23,287 nucleotides of DNA, from positions 1 to 23,287 of the forward strand of contig CABUVC010000005.1 of NCBI GenBank assembly GCA_902494855.1, read 5' to 3'. The notes beneath the pieces were generated by a model that ran no database searches, was not told the DNA's origin, and saw nothing but the letters and a program-made list of their open reading frames with translations. This document shows positions 13,152 to 20,759 of the stretch, one piece after another; positions within the stretch are counted from its first letter, which is position 1; each line of letters opens with the position of its first letter. The translations under genes were made by a program, and so were the position numbers. Source of the DNA: an uncultured Collinsella sp. GTDB taxonomy: Bacteria > Actinomycetota > Coriobacteriia > Coriobacteriales > Coriobacteriaceae.

Positions 13152-15833
13152 ATGGCACAGACCACGACAGATACTTCCGCCAGCACCGTTTCCGGTGCCG
13201 GCGCCGCCAGCTCGTTCTCGGGCGGCACGGGAACCGAAGCCGAATTCGGCTCACTCGGTGCACTCTCCCCCACCTGGTGGGAGCCCGAGGACGGCAGCGA
13301 GCCCGAACCATGGCTCACGCCCGATCAGGCCTTCGAACGCTTCTTTGAATGGACGAGCAGCCGCGGCATTGAGCTGTGGGATCACCAAGAAGAAGCCCTC
13401 ATGGACCTGGCTGCCGGCGATCACGTCATCTTAGGCACACCGACCGGATCGGGCAAGTCGCTTGTCGCGCTGGGCATGCTCTTTATGGGCATGGCACAGG
13501 GCAAGCGCTGCTACTACACGGCTCCTATCAAGGCTCTGGTCAGCGAGAAGTTTTTCGACCTGGTGCAGGTGCTCGGCCGCGATAACGTCGGTATGATCAC
13601 CGGCGACACGCATATCAACACCAAGGCGCCCGTCATCTGCTGCACGGCAGAGATCCTTGCCAACGACGCACTGCGCGAGGGCGAAGATGCCGACGTGGGC
13701 TGCGTGGCCATGGACGAGTTCCACTACTTTGCCGACCCCGACCGCGGTTGGGCCTGGCAGGTGCCGCTGCTCACCCTGCCCCACACGCAATTCATGCTCA
13801 TGAGCGCTACGCTCGGCGATGTCACTGCCATCGCCGCCTCACTCGAGGAGCACACCGGCGCTGCTTGCGACTTGGTTGTCGACGCCCCGCGTCCTGTTCC
13901 GCTGAGCTACGACTATGTGACGACCTCCCTCGAGGGCACGGTCGAGCTCGCCATGCGCCGCGGCGAGGCCCCGCTCTATATCGTGCACTTTAGCCAGGAT
14001 GCCGCCCTTGCGACGGCGCAGTCGCTCGCCAATTTTGGCATCGCCAGCAAGGAGCAGCGTGAGGCCATCAAGGAGGCGGCAAAGGGAACGAGCTTCTCGA
14101 CGGCCTTTGGCAAGATTCTCAAGCGCCTGCTTGGATGCGGCGTCGGCGTGCACCATGCTGGCATGTTGCCGCGCTATCGTCTGCTGGTCGAGCGCTTGGC
14201 GCAGCAGGGCCTGCTGCCCGTCATCTGCGGCACCGATACGCTCGGCGTCGGCATCAACGTACCCATCCACACCGTGGTGCTCACCGCGCTCACCAAGTTC
14301 GATGGCTACAAGATGCGTCGTCTGCGCGCCCGCGAGTTCCATCAGATTGCCGGTCGCGCCGGCCGCTCGGGCTTTGACACCGAGGGTATGGTAATTGCCG
14401 AGGCGCCGGAGCACGAGATCGAAAATGCCAAGCTTATGGCCAAAGCGGGCGACGACCCCAAAAAACTCCGTAAGATTAAAAAGAAAAAGGCCCCCGAGGG
14501 CTTTGTCACCTGGAACAAGCAGACCTTTGAGCGCCTGATCGAGACGCAGCCCGAGACGCTCAAGCCGCGCCTGCGCATCACGCACTCCATGGTGATTAGC
14601 GTGGTCGAGCAGGGCGGCGATGCCCGCGCCCGCGTACACGACCTCATCGAGACGAGCCTGCAGACCCCCGAAGAAAAGGCCAAGCTCGAGGTTCGCGCCG
14701 ACGAAATCTTCGCCACGCTCATCGATTCCGGCGTCGTCGTTCGCACCGAGGTGCCGCCCGCACCCGACGCCCCGGCTGACGCCGCACCGGACATCGACTA
14801 TGCGCTGACGGTCGATCTGCCCGAGGACTTCGCGCTCGATCAGCCGCTCTCGCCGTTCTTGCTTGCCGCGTTGGAGCTGCTCGATCCCGAGAGCGAGACC
14901 TATACCATGGATCTGATCTCGATGGTCGAGGCAACGCTCGAGGACCCCAAGCAGGTGCTGCGCGCACAGGAGCGCGCCGCGCGCGACCGCGCGATGGCCG
15001 AAATGAAGGCTGACGGCGTCGAATATGAGGAGCGCTTGGAGCGCATTCAAGACGTCACGTACGAAAAGCCGCTCGAGGATTTGCTCGACGCCGCTTTTGA
15101 CAAGTACTGCCAGGAAGTGCCCTGGGCCAACGACTATCAGCTCTCTCCCAAGAGCGTTCTGCGCGATATGCTGGAAAGCACGAGCGATTTTAAGGGCTAC
15201 ATTCAAAAGCTCGGCATCGCCCGCTCCGAGGGCATTTTGCTTCGCTACCTGGCAGAGGCCTACCGTTCGCTCGACCGCACCGTGCCCATCGAGAAGCGCG
15301 ACGAGCGCCTGCGCGACATCATCTCGTGGCTGGGCTTTGTGGTGCGTTCGGTGGACTCGAGCCTGGTGGACGAGTGGGAGAACGCCGGCAACCCCGCTGC
15401 ACTCGACGCCGCACCGCCGCAGGGCATCGACGAAGTCGTTGCGGACCGCCGCGGCTGCACGCTGCTGGTGCGCAACGCACTCTTCCGCCGCGTGGCCCTT
15501 GCCGCCCGCGAGCACGTTCGCGACCTGGGCGAGCTCGACGACGACTGGGGCATGAGCGAGATCCGCTGGCAAAAAGCACTCGACGCTTACCACGAGCAGC
15601 ACGAAGAAATCCTCACCGACGGAGATGCCCGCAGCGCCGCGATGTTTTCCATTGACGAGTCCGACGAGAAGACCGCGCACGTATGGCACGTGCACCAGAT
15701 CTTTGCCGACGAGGACGGCGACCACGACTTTGGCATCATGGGCGATGTCGATCTGGACGCCACGCAAGACGGTGGCGAGGTCATCTTTAAAAACTATCGC
15801 GTCGGCTTTATCGAGGACCTGCTCGAGGACTAG
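13152..15833 (+). CDS. Ski2/Mtr4-like DEAD/DEAH RNA helicase with DUF3516 C-terminus
   Basis: This is an 893-residue cytoplasmic SF2 helicase. The first 40 residues are a low-complexity Ser/Thr/Gly tail. Motif I is GTPTGSGKS (95-103), Ia is TAPIKALVSEK (123-133), II is MDEFHYF (187-193, a DEFH box), III is MSATLGD (217-223), and motif VI is HQIAGRAGRSGFD (397-409). The glycine/arginine spacing of motif VI is typical of Ski2-like enzymes. A lysine-rich stretch (KLRKIKKKKAPEG) follows. The C-terminal 250 or so residues match the DUF3516 helical region of actinobacterial helicases. An RNA-unwinding or RNA-decay role is the likely one by family. The ribosome binding site is weak (GAGAGAAAG). It converges with the DUF2130 gene across a shared terminator. 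Confidence 0.88.
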   Translation: MAQTTTDTSASTVSGAGAASSFSGGTGTEAEFGSLGALSPTWWEPEDGSEPEPWLTPDQAFERFFEWTSSRGIELWDHQEEALMDLAAGDHVILGTPTGSGKSLVALGMLFMGMAQGKRCYYTAPIKALVSEKFFDLVQVLGRDNVGMITGDTHINTKAPVICCTAEILANDALREGEDADVGCVAMDEFHYFADPDRGWAWQVPLLTLPHTQFMLMSATLGDVTAIAASLEEHTGAACDLVVDAPRPVPLSYDYVTTSLEGTVELAMRRGEAPLYIVHFSQDAALATAQSLANFGIASKEQREAIKEAAKGTSFSTAFGKILKRLLGCGVGVHHAGMLPRYRLLVERLAQQGLLPVICGTDTLGVGINVPIHTVVLTALTKFDGYKMRRLRAREFHQIAGRAGRSGFDTEGMVIAEAPEHEIENAKLMAKAGDDPKKLRKIKKKKAPEGFVTWNKQTFERLIETQPETLKPRLRITHSMVISVVEQGGDARARVHDLIETSLQTPEEKAKLEVRADEIFATLIDSGVVVRTEVPPAPDAPADAAPDIDYALTVDLPEDFALDQPLSPFLLAALELLDPESETYTMDLISMVEATLEDPKQVLRAQERAARDRAMAEMKADGVEYEERLERIQDVTYEKPLEDLLDAAFDKYCQEVPWANDYQLSPKSVLRDMLESTSDFKGYIQKLGIARSEGILLRYLAEAYRSLDRTVPIEKRDERLRDIISWLGFVVRSVDSSLVDEWENAGNPAALDAAPPQGIDEVVADRRGCTLLVRNALFRRVALAAREHVRDLGELDDDWGMSEIRWQKALDAYHEQHEEILTDGDARSAAMFSIDESDEKTAHVWHVHQIFADEDGDHDFGIMGDVDLDATQDGGEVIFKNYRVGFIEDLLED

Positions 15834-15854
15834 CCGTACATACTGGAACGGAAC

Positions 15855-15896
15855 AAGCGGGGCCGTTGGCAATATCGCCAGCGGCCCCGCTTTTGC
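15855..15896. terminator. Bidirectional intrinsic terminator between convergent genes
   Basis: AAGCGGGGCCG (15855-15865) pairs with CGGCCCCGCTT (15882-15892), with a GGC/GCC inner pair, followed by TTTTG on the plus strand and preceded by AACAAG on the other. It lies 21 bp after the helicase stop and before the DUF2130 stop. It works best for plus-strand transcription. Confidence 0.8.
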
Positions 15897-15911
15897 ACTA
15901 TACGCTATGCC

Positions 15912-17669
15912 TTACTCGGCGTCCTCGACCTCATACGAATCCGCCTCGGCGGGCTCATCGTTTGTCTCTGGCGCAGCCCCGCGCGCCTCGCCAAACGCCG
16001 CCTTCATGGTCTTGTTGCCCCACGTGAGCTTGCGAATGGTAAGCTCATCGGCCTTGTTGTGGGCCAGACGCAGATTCTCGGTACTGCGACGCAGGTCGTC
16101 CTTGGTTTTCTCGAGCTGCTTAATGGCGGCATCGATCTCCTTGATCGCCGACTCGAACTGCTTGCTCGCCAGGTTGTAGTTGCGCGAGAAGCCGTCCTTG
16201 AACTTCTCCATCTTGGCTTCGAAGTTCGTGACGTCGATATTCTGCTGTTTGTACTCCGCCAGCTCCTGCTTATAGCGAAGCGAACCCATAGCGGCGTTGC
16301 GAAGAAGCGTAATCATGGGAATGAAAAACTGTGGGCGAATCACGTACATCTTCTCGTAGCGATAGCTCACGTCGACTATCCCTGCGTTATAGAGCTCGCT
16401 CTCGGGCTCGAGCAGCGTGCAGAGCACCGCGTACTCACAGCCTTTCTGGCGACGATCGTGATCGAGTTTCTTAAAGAAGTCCTCGTTTTTATGCTTGGTC
16501 GCAGTCTCGTCGTTCTCGTTTTTCATCTCGAACATAATCGAAATGACCTCGTTGCCGCTCGCGTCGCACTCGCGGAAGATAAAGTCGCCCTTGGTACCCT
16601 CGGACGCATCGTTATCTTTCTCGAAGTACGCATTAGGAAACGCCGTCATGCGCAGACGGTTAAACTCGGTCTCGCAGTGCTGCTCGAGCGACTCGCCCAC
16701 CATCTTGGTGGACAGGCGGACCTTCATGTCCTTAAGGCGCTCAATCTCTTCATCCTTGTAGCGGATCAGGTCATCGCTCGCGCGCTTGGCCTGCGCAAGC
16801 TCGAGCTCGTGTGCCGCCTTGGCTTGCTCCTCGCGAGAATCGCGCACCGCCAGTTCGCTCGTCAGCTTGGCACGTGCCTCATCGCGCTCTCGCTCCGCCG
16901 CGGCGACCGCCTCTGACAGGTTCATTTTTGCCATCAGTTCCTGCTCGCGCAGCTGGGCACGCAGGCCCTCGGCCTCTTGCTCGGACTGAGCCTTTGCGGC
17001 GAAAAACTTCTCTTGCACCTTCGCGCGATAGTCAGTAAGCGCGCGCTCGGCCTCGCTGCGAGCGGCATCGAGCTCACGCTGCGACTCTGCCGCGGCAGCG
17101 GCAAGCGCCATCTCCTGGGCCTTGTCCGCCGCGGCAAGCCTGGCCTGCAGCTCGGCAATCTGAGCGTCGCGTGCAGCTAAATCGTTTTGAGCAGCGTTGC
17201 GCGCCGCCGACTCGGCAAGCTTTGCTTCGTCATCTTTGCGCCCAAGCTGCGCACGCAGGCTATCAATCTCACGCTGGAGTTCGGCATTCTCTTTTTGAGC
17301 ATTGGCTCGTGCCTCAACCGCCGCGCGCTGGCTTGCACTCTCGCGCTCTGCGGCAGCGCCCTCGAGCTTAGCGCGCAGCTCGGCAAGCTCAGCATCGCGC
17401 TTGGCAACCTCTTGCGCCAGTTTCTGATCCGCAGTGTTCTTCTGCTCGACAAGCTGGGCATTGCGCTGAGACTCTGCCTGTTGCAAGGCAGCCGTCGAAC
17501 GCGAGCGCTCAAGCTCCAGCGCCTGCTCACCCTCACGCTGGACTGCCTTCACACGCTCATCCAGGTCGCGCGAGAACTCGGCATCGCGCACCTGCTTAAC
17601 GATATCCGCATAGCCGGATGCATCGACCTTAAAAACTTCGCCGCAATGCGGGCACTTGATCTCGTTCAT
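15912..17669 (-). CDS. DUF2130 protein: zinc-ribbon half, long coiled coil, PD-(D/E)XK-like domain
   Basis: This is 585 residues from ATG 17669, with GAGGAG upstream. The N-terminus has CPHCGEVF (Cys6, Cys9), half of a zinc ribbon. Residues about 25-320 are almost pure Ala/Glu/Arg/Gln heptad-like sequence, a long coiled coil. The DUF2130 domain (about 320-490) has MVGESLEQHCETEFN, then GDFIFRE (Asp362) and FEMKNEND (Glu381-x-Lys383). This is the D...ExK arrangement of restriction-endonuclease-like folds. A second short coiled coil follows (about 500-555), then an acidic tail. The family's function is unknown. The motif suggests a metal-dependent nuclease or a degenerate relative that binds DNA or RNA. 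It stands alone on the minus strand, 84 bp from the plus-strand helicase stop and 140 bp from the upstream metallophosphoesterase. Confidence 0.85.
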   Translation of the reverse strand: MNEIKCPHCGEVFKVDASGYADIVKQVRDAEFSRDLDERVKAVQREGEQALELERSRSTAALQQAESQRNAQLVEQKNTADQKLAQEVAKRDAELAELRAKLEGAAAERESASQRAAVEARANAQKENAELQREIDSLRAQLGRKDDEAKLAESAARNAAQNDLAARDAQIAELQARLAAADKAQEMALAAAAAESQRELDAARSEAERALTDYRAKVQEKFFAAKAQSEQEAEGLRAQLREQELMAKMNLSEAVAAAERERDEARAKLTSELAVRDSREEQAKAAHELELAQAKRASDDLIRYKDEEIERLKDMKVRLSTKMVGESLEQHCETEFNRLRMTAFPNAYFEKDNDASEGTKGDFIFRECDASGNEVISIMFEMKNENDETATKHKNEDFFKKLDHDRRQKGCEYAVLCTLLEPESELYNAGIVDVSYRYEKMYVIRPQFFIPMITLLRNAAMGSLRYKQELAEYKQQNIDVTNFEAKMEKFKDGFSRNYNLASKQFESAIKEIDAAIKQLEKTKDDLRRSTENLRLAHNKADELTIRKLTWGNKTMKAAFGEARGAAPETNDEPAEADSYEVEDAE

Positions 17670-17727
17670 AGCAGCTCCTCGATGGACGCAAATATCAACC
17701 GGCTACACTCTACCGCGCCGCGCGGAC

Positions 17728-17762
17728 AAAAAAGGCGCCGCCGCCATAATGGCAACGGCGCC
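17728..17762 (-). terminator. Intrinsic terminator downstream of the metallophosphoesterase gene
   Basis: On the minus strand GGCGCCG (17762-17756) pairs with CGGCGCC (17740-17734), with an inner GCC/GGC pair, and the stem is followed by TTTTTT (17733-17728). Its 5' arm GGCGCC is shared with the REP-like hairpin at 17757-17809, so the two stems cannot form fully together. Confidence 0.75.
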
Positions 17763-17809
17763 AGAACCACCACAAAGGTGCCTGTCCCCTTTGTGGTGGC
17801 TCTGGCGCC
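17757..17809. repeat. REP-like palindrome with GGGACAGG core abutting the metallophosphoesterase stop
   Basis: The outer arms GGCGCCAGA and TCTGGCGCC and inner arms CCACCACAAAGG (17767-17778) and CCTTTGTGGTGG (17788-17799) give a stem of about 22 bp with one mismatch and a nine-base loop. On the minus strand the loop region reads GGGGACAGG. The right arm ends at 17809, immediately beside the stop codon (17810-17812). It shares its core with the elements at 3663 and 6227. Confidence 0.8.
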
Positions 17810-18355
17810 CTATAACCCAAAGAAGCTAAGAATCTGATCGCGGCTTACGGGCTTGTAATCGTTGGCATCGAGACCGACATCGTAGCGAAAGATAGGGCGC
17901 TCGCGATCGCGGTTGCGTGCGTTGGCGCGGTCACCCCTGCTGTGGATATGCCCATGCAGCATAATGGCGCCACGTGCCTTGCCGTTCCAGCTGAGCATGG
18001 GGTAGTGGCTCATAACCAGACGATGGCCCTTGGCATAGCCGGGAGCAATCTCCAGGTAATCGCGCACGTCTTCCCAAATCTGCGGGGCGTCTGGATCTTC
18101 CCAGTCGCCGTCATGGTTACCGCGGATGAGCGTCACGTTCTGGCATTCGATACGCTCGCGCAGGTGCACGGCATCCGCTAGGGGCAAACGATAGGTAAAA
18201 TCTCCCAGGATGTAGAGACGGTCGTCCGCAGCCACGCACTCATTGATGGCATCGATGACCTTGCGGTTCATCTCCTCGACCGAATCAAACGGCCGATCCA
18301 TATCGTGCAAGATATTCGTATCGCCCAGGTGCAGGTCGGCGGTAAACCACATCAT
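17810..18355 (-). CDS. Calcineurin-like metallophosphoesterase
   Basis: This is a 181-residue cytoplasmic enzyme. The five metallophosphoesterase motifs are in order: D7-x-H9 (ADLHLGD), GD at 51-52 (ILGDFTYR), GNHD at 79-82, His117 (MSHYP) and GHIH at 135-138. They predict a two-metal phosphoesterase; the substrate could be a phosphomonoester or a nucleic-acid or nucleotide diester and cannot be told from sequence. The start is ATG 18355 or the adjacent ATG 18352, with GAGGG eight bases upstream of the first. It lies 66 bp downstream of the small charged protein and is probably the last gene of the HIRAN transcript. It ends against a hairpin repeat and a terminator. Confidence 0.88.
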   Translation of the reverse strand: MMWFTADLHLGDTNILHDMDRPFDSVEEMNRKVIDAINECVAADDRLYILGDFTYRLPLADAVHLRERIECQNVTLIRGNHDGDWEDPDAPQIWEDVRDYLEIAPGYAKGHRLVMSHYPMLSWNGKARGAIMLHGHIHSRGDRANARNRDRERPIFRYDVGLDANDYKPVSRDQILSFFGL

Positions 18356-18421
18356 CGTCTATGCCCTCATTTCGCAACGTGTTCAACTCGTGCTAAGTAT
18401 ACAGACGTAGCGATGCGGCGG

Positions 18422-18601
18422 TTATCCAAAGAGCCCGCCGAACAGTCCGCGGCGGCGCTTGTCTTGCTTTTTCGAAGCGTCACCCTGAGTTTTCTTGTCC
18501 TGCCGCATCTTACGGTCCTGTTCCAGCTCATCGTCATCGAGTAGCACATCCCACTCAAACGGATCATCTGCCAGATCAAACAGGTCATCGTCATCAAACA
18601 T
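18422..18601 (-). CDS. Small charged protein, unknown function
   Basis: This is 59 residues from ATG 18601, where GGAGG (18607-18611) lies five bases upstream; an in-frame ATG at 18613 overlaps that site and is less likely. The first half is very acidic (FDDDDLFDLADD, then DDDELEQD). The second half is lysine/arginine-rich (KKQDKRRR) and ends in the hydrophobic repeat GLFGGLFG. No family is recognised. It starts 18 bp after the HIRAN gene stop and is followed by the metallophosphoesterase, so it is part of a likely three-gene unit. The split charge and amphipathic tail would fit a small adaptor or membrane-touching protein, but that is only a guess. Confidence 0.65.
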   Translation of the reverse strand: MFDDDDLFDLADDPFEWDVLLDDDELEQDRKMRQDKKTQGDASKKQDKRRRGLFGGLFG

Positions 18602-18619
18602 GGCAGCCTCCATTGCCGA

Positions 18620-18946
18620 CTAGCGAGCATCCACCACGTAGAGCCCAACGCGCACCTGATGCCACGGACTGCGCTCGGGGGCAACCTGTTGCACACGGGC
18701 CTCAAATACGTCCTCGTGGCCGTAATACATCATCAAGGACAGTGGGCCGACCTCGTTTCCCGGAACGTAGCCAAGTTTGGTCTTGCCATAGTAGATCGCA
18801 ACTGCCTCGGGGTCATGGGGATTATCGCGCTCGGCACACAGCGTCAGTTTATCGCCCGCTTTAAGATCGCCCAAGACCAAGGCGCCATCGGTATACTGAA
18901 ATCCTGCAATGTGAAATGACAGAAGAACACGCGAAGGCTCGTACAT
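18620..18946 (-). CDS. Stand-alone HIRAN domain protein
   Basis: This 108-residue protein is essentially one HIRAN domain: VLLSFHIAGFQYTDG, then LKAGDKLTLCAERDNPHDPEAVAIYY and KLGYVPGNEVGPLSLMMYYG. The D-N-P-x-D-x-x-A-V core and the GYVP turn are the family's marks. In eukaryotic HLTF the HIRAN domain binds the 3' end of single-stranded DNA; bacterial stand-alone versions are thought to bind damaged or stalled DNA ends but are little studied. GAGGAG lies upstream of ATG 18946, and GAGGAGCTGCTATG is shared with the start of the DUF2130 gene. It leads the small charged protein by 18 bp. Confidence 0.85.
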   Translation of the reverse strand: MYEPSRVLLSFHIAGFQYTDGALVLGDLKAGDKLTLCAERDNPHDPEAVAIYYGKTKLGYVPGNEVGPLSLMMYYGHEDVFEARVQQVAPERSPWHQVRVGLYVVDAR

Positions 18947-19157
18947 AGCAGCTCCTCTAACGGCCGGATAAACCGGTGTGTAACCTTATTGAGAAGTCTA
19001 CGGTCCCGTGCGGACACAAATACATCCTGTCTGCGTCCTTCAATCGTTTGCCTCAACGCTTGCGCGACAGAACGCTTGCAGATAAGATAGGAACACGGAT
19101 GGCACCCGTTGCCGCGGGTCTTGCCAACTCCGATACACGTTTTCATCGTGAGAAGTG
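18947..19157. other. Intergenic region, upstream of HIRAN gene and beside the small peptide gene
   Basis: I see no credible gene here. Two open frames exist (plus 18976-19242, minus 18844-19146), but neither has a ribosome binding site or family resemblance. A possible plus-strand promoter (TTGCGC 19060-19065, 17-bp spacer, TAAGAT 19083-19088) points toward the hairpin at 19158 and could drive a short RNA that reaches the 3' end of the peptide gene. Confidence 0.3.
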
Positions 19158-19190
19158 GCCGTCTTCGCTTACGCGGGGGCGGCTATTTCA
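19158..19190 (+). terminator. Plus-strand hairpin at the 3' end of the small peptide gene
   Basis: GCCGTCTTCGC (19158-19168) and GCGGGGGCGGC (19173-19183) pair as an 11-bp stem with three G-U pairs on the plus strand only, with loop TTAC and then TATTTCATT. On the minus strand the wobbles become A-C mismatches. The directionality suggests a plus-strand transcript ends here, opposite the stop codon of the 27-residue peptide. Confidence 0.4.
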
Positions 19191-19266
19191 TTCGGCCGAT
19201 AAACAGACCGAGTTCGATAGCCGCAATCAACAACGCCAATAACGAAATAACATCGCTTACGTTCAT
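19183..19266 (-). CDS. 27-residue single-helix peptide, type I toxin-like
   Basis: ATG 19266 opens 27 codons ending in TAG. The peptide has a short polar start (MNVSD), a hydrophobic helix (VISLLALLIAAIELGLFIG) and a basic end (RMK). This is the layout of small membrane toxins of type I systems and holin-like peptides. AAGGGA lies six bases upstream of the ATG, and that site is paired in a six-bp hairpin (19273-19287), as is common for type I toxin mRNAs. It is intergenic and stands alone; no protein antitoxin is adjacent. The alternative is a small membrane regulator with no toxicity. I cannot assign a named family. Confidence 0.55.
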   Translation of the reverse strand: MNVSDVISLLALLIAAIELGLFIGRMK

Positions 19267-19272
19267 ACCAAA

Positions 19273-19287
19273 TCCCTTCTAAAGGGA
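19273..19287 (-). promoter_or_regulatory. Hairpin masking the ribosome binding site of the 27-residue peptide
   Basis: On the minus strand TCCCTT, loop TAG and AAGGGA form a perfect six-bp stem; the AAGGGA arm is the only ribosome binding site for ATG 19266. Translation would need this stem to open. Confidence 0.6.
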
Positions 19288-19329
19288 GTTGGCCCATCCG
19301 TGCTCCATAACAGTAGTCTAACGCAAAAT

Positions 19330-19363
19330 GCAGGTAATAGGAACACTTGTTCGTATTACCTGC
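19330..19363 (-). terminator. Terminator hairpin of the adh-aldh operon
   Basis: GCAGGTAATA and TATTACCTGC (10 bp), a G-G mismatch and inner GAACA/TGTTC (5 bp) form one long stem with a tiny loop, eight bases past the aldehyde dehydrogenase stop on the minus strand. ATTTTGCGTT follows, a modest T-rich tail. Confidence 0.65.
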
Positions 19364-19371
19364 GCCCTTTT

Positions 19372-20751
19372 CTAATGCACAAACATGCGCACGAACTTGT
19401 GCTTCCAGCTTGCGTAAGGAGCATAGCGGAATGGCACGTCCAGCCACGTTGCCTTGTTCACGATGCTCTTCTTGTGGCTAAACGTATCGAAGCTCTCGCG
19501 TCCATGGTACTGCCCCATACCGCTCGCACCCATGCCACCAAAGCCCATATGGCTCGTAGCCAAGTGCATAATCGTGTCGTTGACGCAGCCGCCGCCAAAG
19601 GGCACGTAACGCACAAAGCGCTGCTGAACTGCGCGATCCTGGCTAAAGATATACAGAGCCAGCGGCGTCGGACGATCCGTAATAAACGTCTCGGCCTCGT
19701 CTAGGCTCTCAAACGTCAGCACCGGCAAGATGGGGCCGAAAATCTCCTCCTGCATCACGGCGTCATCGGGGGTCACGCCGTCCAAAATCGTCGGCTCAAT
19801 CTTGAGCGATGACTCGCGCGCCGTGCCTCCAAGCACAACCTTATCGGGATCGATCAGCCCACGCACGCGCGCAAAATGCTTGGCGTTGACGATATGCCCA
19901 TAATCCTCGTTATCGAGCGGATGCTCGCCAAACATACGGCGGGCCTCTTCCCTGATGAGGTCCAGCAGCTCGTCGTGCACGCGCGCATCGACCAGCAGGT
20001 AGTCGGGCGCCACGCAGGTCTGCCCCACGTTGAGCCATTTACCAAAGGCGATACGCCGCGCCGCAACCTTCAAGTTTGCCGTCGCATCCACGATGCAGGG
20101 GCTCTTTCCGCCCAGCTCAAGCGTCACGGGCGTAAGGTTTTTACTTGCGCGCTCCATGACGAGTTTGCCGACCGGAACGCTACCGGTAAAGAAGATCTTG
20201 TCCCAGCACTCGTCGAGCAGCGCTTCGTTTTCGGCGCGCCCGCCCTCGACAACCGTCACCAGGCGCGGATCAAATGCCTCTTCACAGATTTGCTTGAGCA
20301 CCGCGCTCGATGCCGGAGCATAGGCGCTCGGCTTGATGACCACGGTATTGCCCGCGGCAAGGGCGCCGGCGAGTGGCTCGAGCGTCAGCAAAAACGGGTA
20401 GTTCCACGGCGCCATGATGAGTGTGACGCCATAGGGCACGGTTTGCGTTTTGCACACACTCACGGCGTTGGCAAGGTCACACGGATGCAGGCGCGGACGA
20501 CTCCATCGCGCCACATGAGCGATCTGATGACGAATCTCGGAAAGTGATGTGCCAATCTCGCACATATAGGCCTCGTCATGCGACTTTCCCAAATCGGTCT
20601 TGAGCGCATGGGCAATATCGGCCTCGTGGGCCCGTACCGCATCGCGTAAACTCACGAGCGCACGACGTCGAGCATCGGCATCAAACGTGGCGTGCGTCTT
20701 AAAGTAGGCGCGCTGATCGCCGACGATGCGCGCAATTTCCTCGGTGTTCAT
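19372..20751 (-). CDS. Aldehyde dehydrogenase, class 3-like
   Basis: This is a 459-residue NAD(P)-dependent aldehyde dehydrogenase, the length of class 3 (ALDH3) enzymes. Signatures are MAPWNYPFLLTLEP (113-126), VVIKPSAYAP (cofactor lysine, about 140), FFTGS (187-191), LELGGKSPCIVD with the general base Glu212, and NVGQTCVAPDY with nucleophile Cys246. The EEIFGPILPV and MGFGGMGASGMG motifs follow. It oxidises aldehydes to acids, or the reverse with activated acids is not expected for this class. The C-terminus ends in a basic-hydrophobic WKHKFVRMFVH, reminiscent of membrane-associated ALDH3 members. The start at ATG 20751 uses GGAGGG at 20755-20760, which overlaps the stop of the upstream alcohol dehydrogenase, so the two are coupled. 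The specific substrate is unknown. Confidence 0.92.
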   Translation of the reverse strand: MNTEEIARIVGDQRAYFKTHATFDADARRRALVSLRDAVRAHEADIAHALKTDLGKSHDEAYMCEIGTSLSEIRHQIAHVARWSRPRLHPCDLANAVSVCKTQTVPYGVTLIMAPWNYPFLLTLEPLAGALAAGNTVVIKPSAYAPASSAVLKQICEEAFDPRLVTVVEGGRAENEALLDECWDKIFFTGSVPVGKLVMERASKNLTPVTLELGGKSPCIVDATANLKVAARRIAFGKWLNVGQTCVAPDYLLVDARVHDELLDLIREEARRMFGEHPLDNEDYGHIVNAKHFARVRGLIDPDKVVLGGTARESSLKIEPTILDGVTPDDAVMQEEIFGPILPVLTFESLDEAETFITDRPTPLALYIFSQDRAVQQRFVRYVPFGGGCVNDTIMHLATSHMGFGGMGASGMGQYHGRESFDTFSHKKSIVNKATWLDVPFRYAPYASWKHKFVRMFVH

Positions 20752-20759
20752 GGACCCTC

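Noticed and set aside
13839..15872. Long minus-strand open frame (677 codons) opposite the Ski2-like helicase
   Set aside because: The helicase motifs and DUF3516 region are on the plus strand; the minus-strand product is low-complexity and matches no family.
16059..16916. Plus-strand frame rich in Leu/Ile over the DUF2130 gene
   Set aside because: Leu-rich antisense of a Glu/Lys-rich coiled coil is expected; there is no ribosome binding site.
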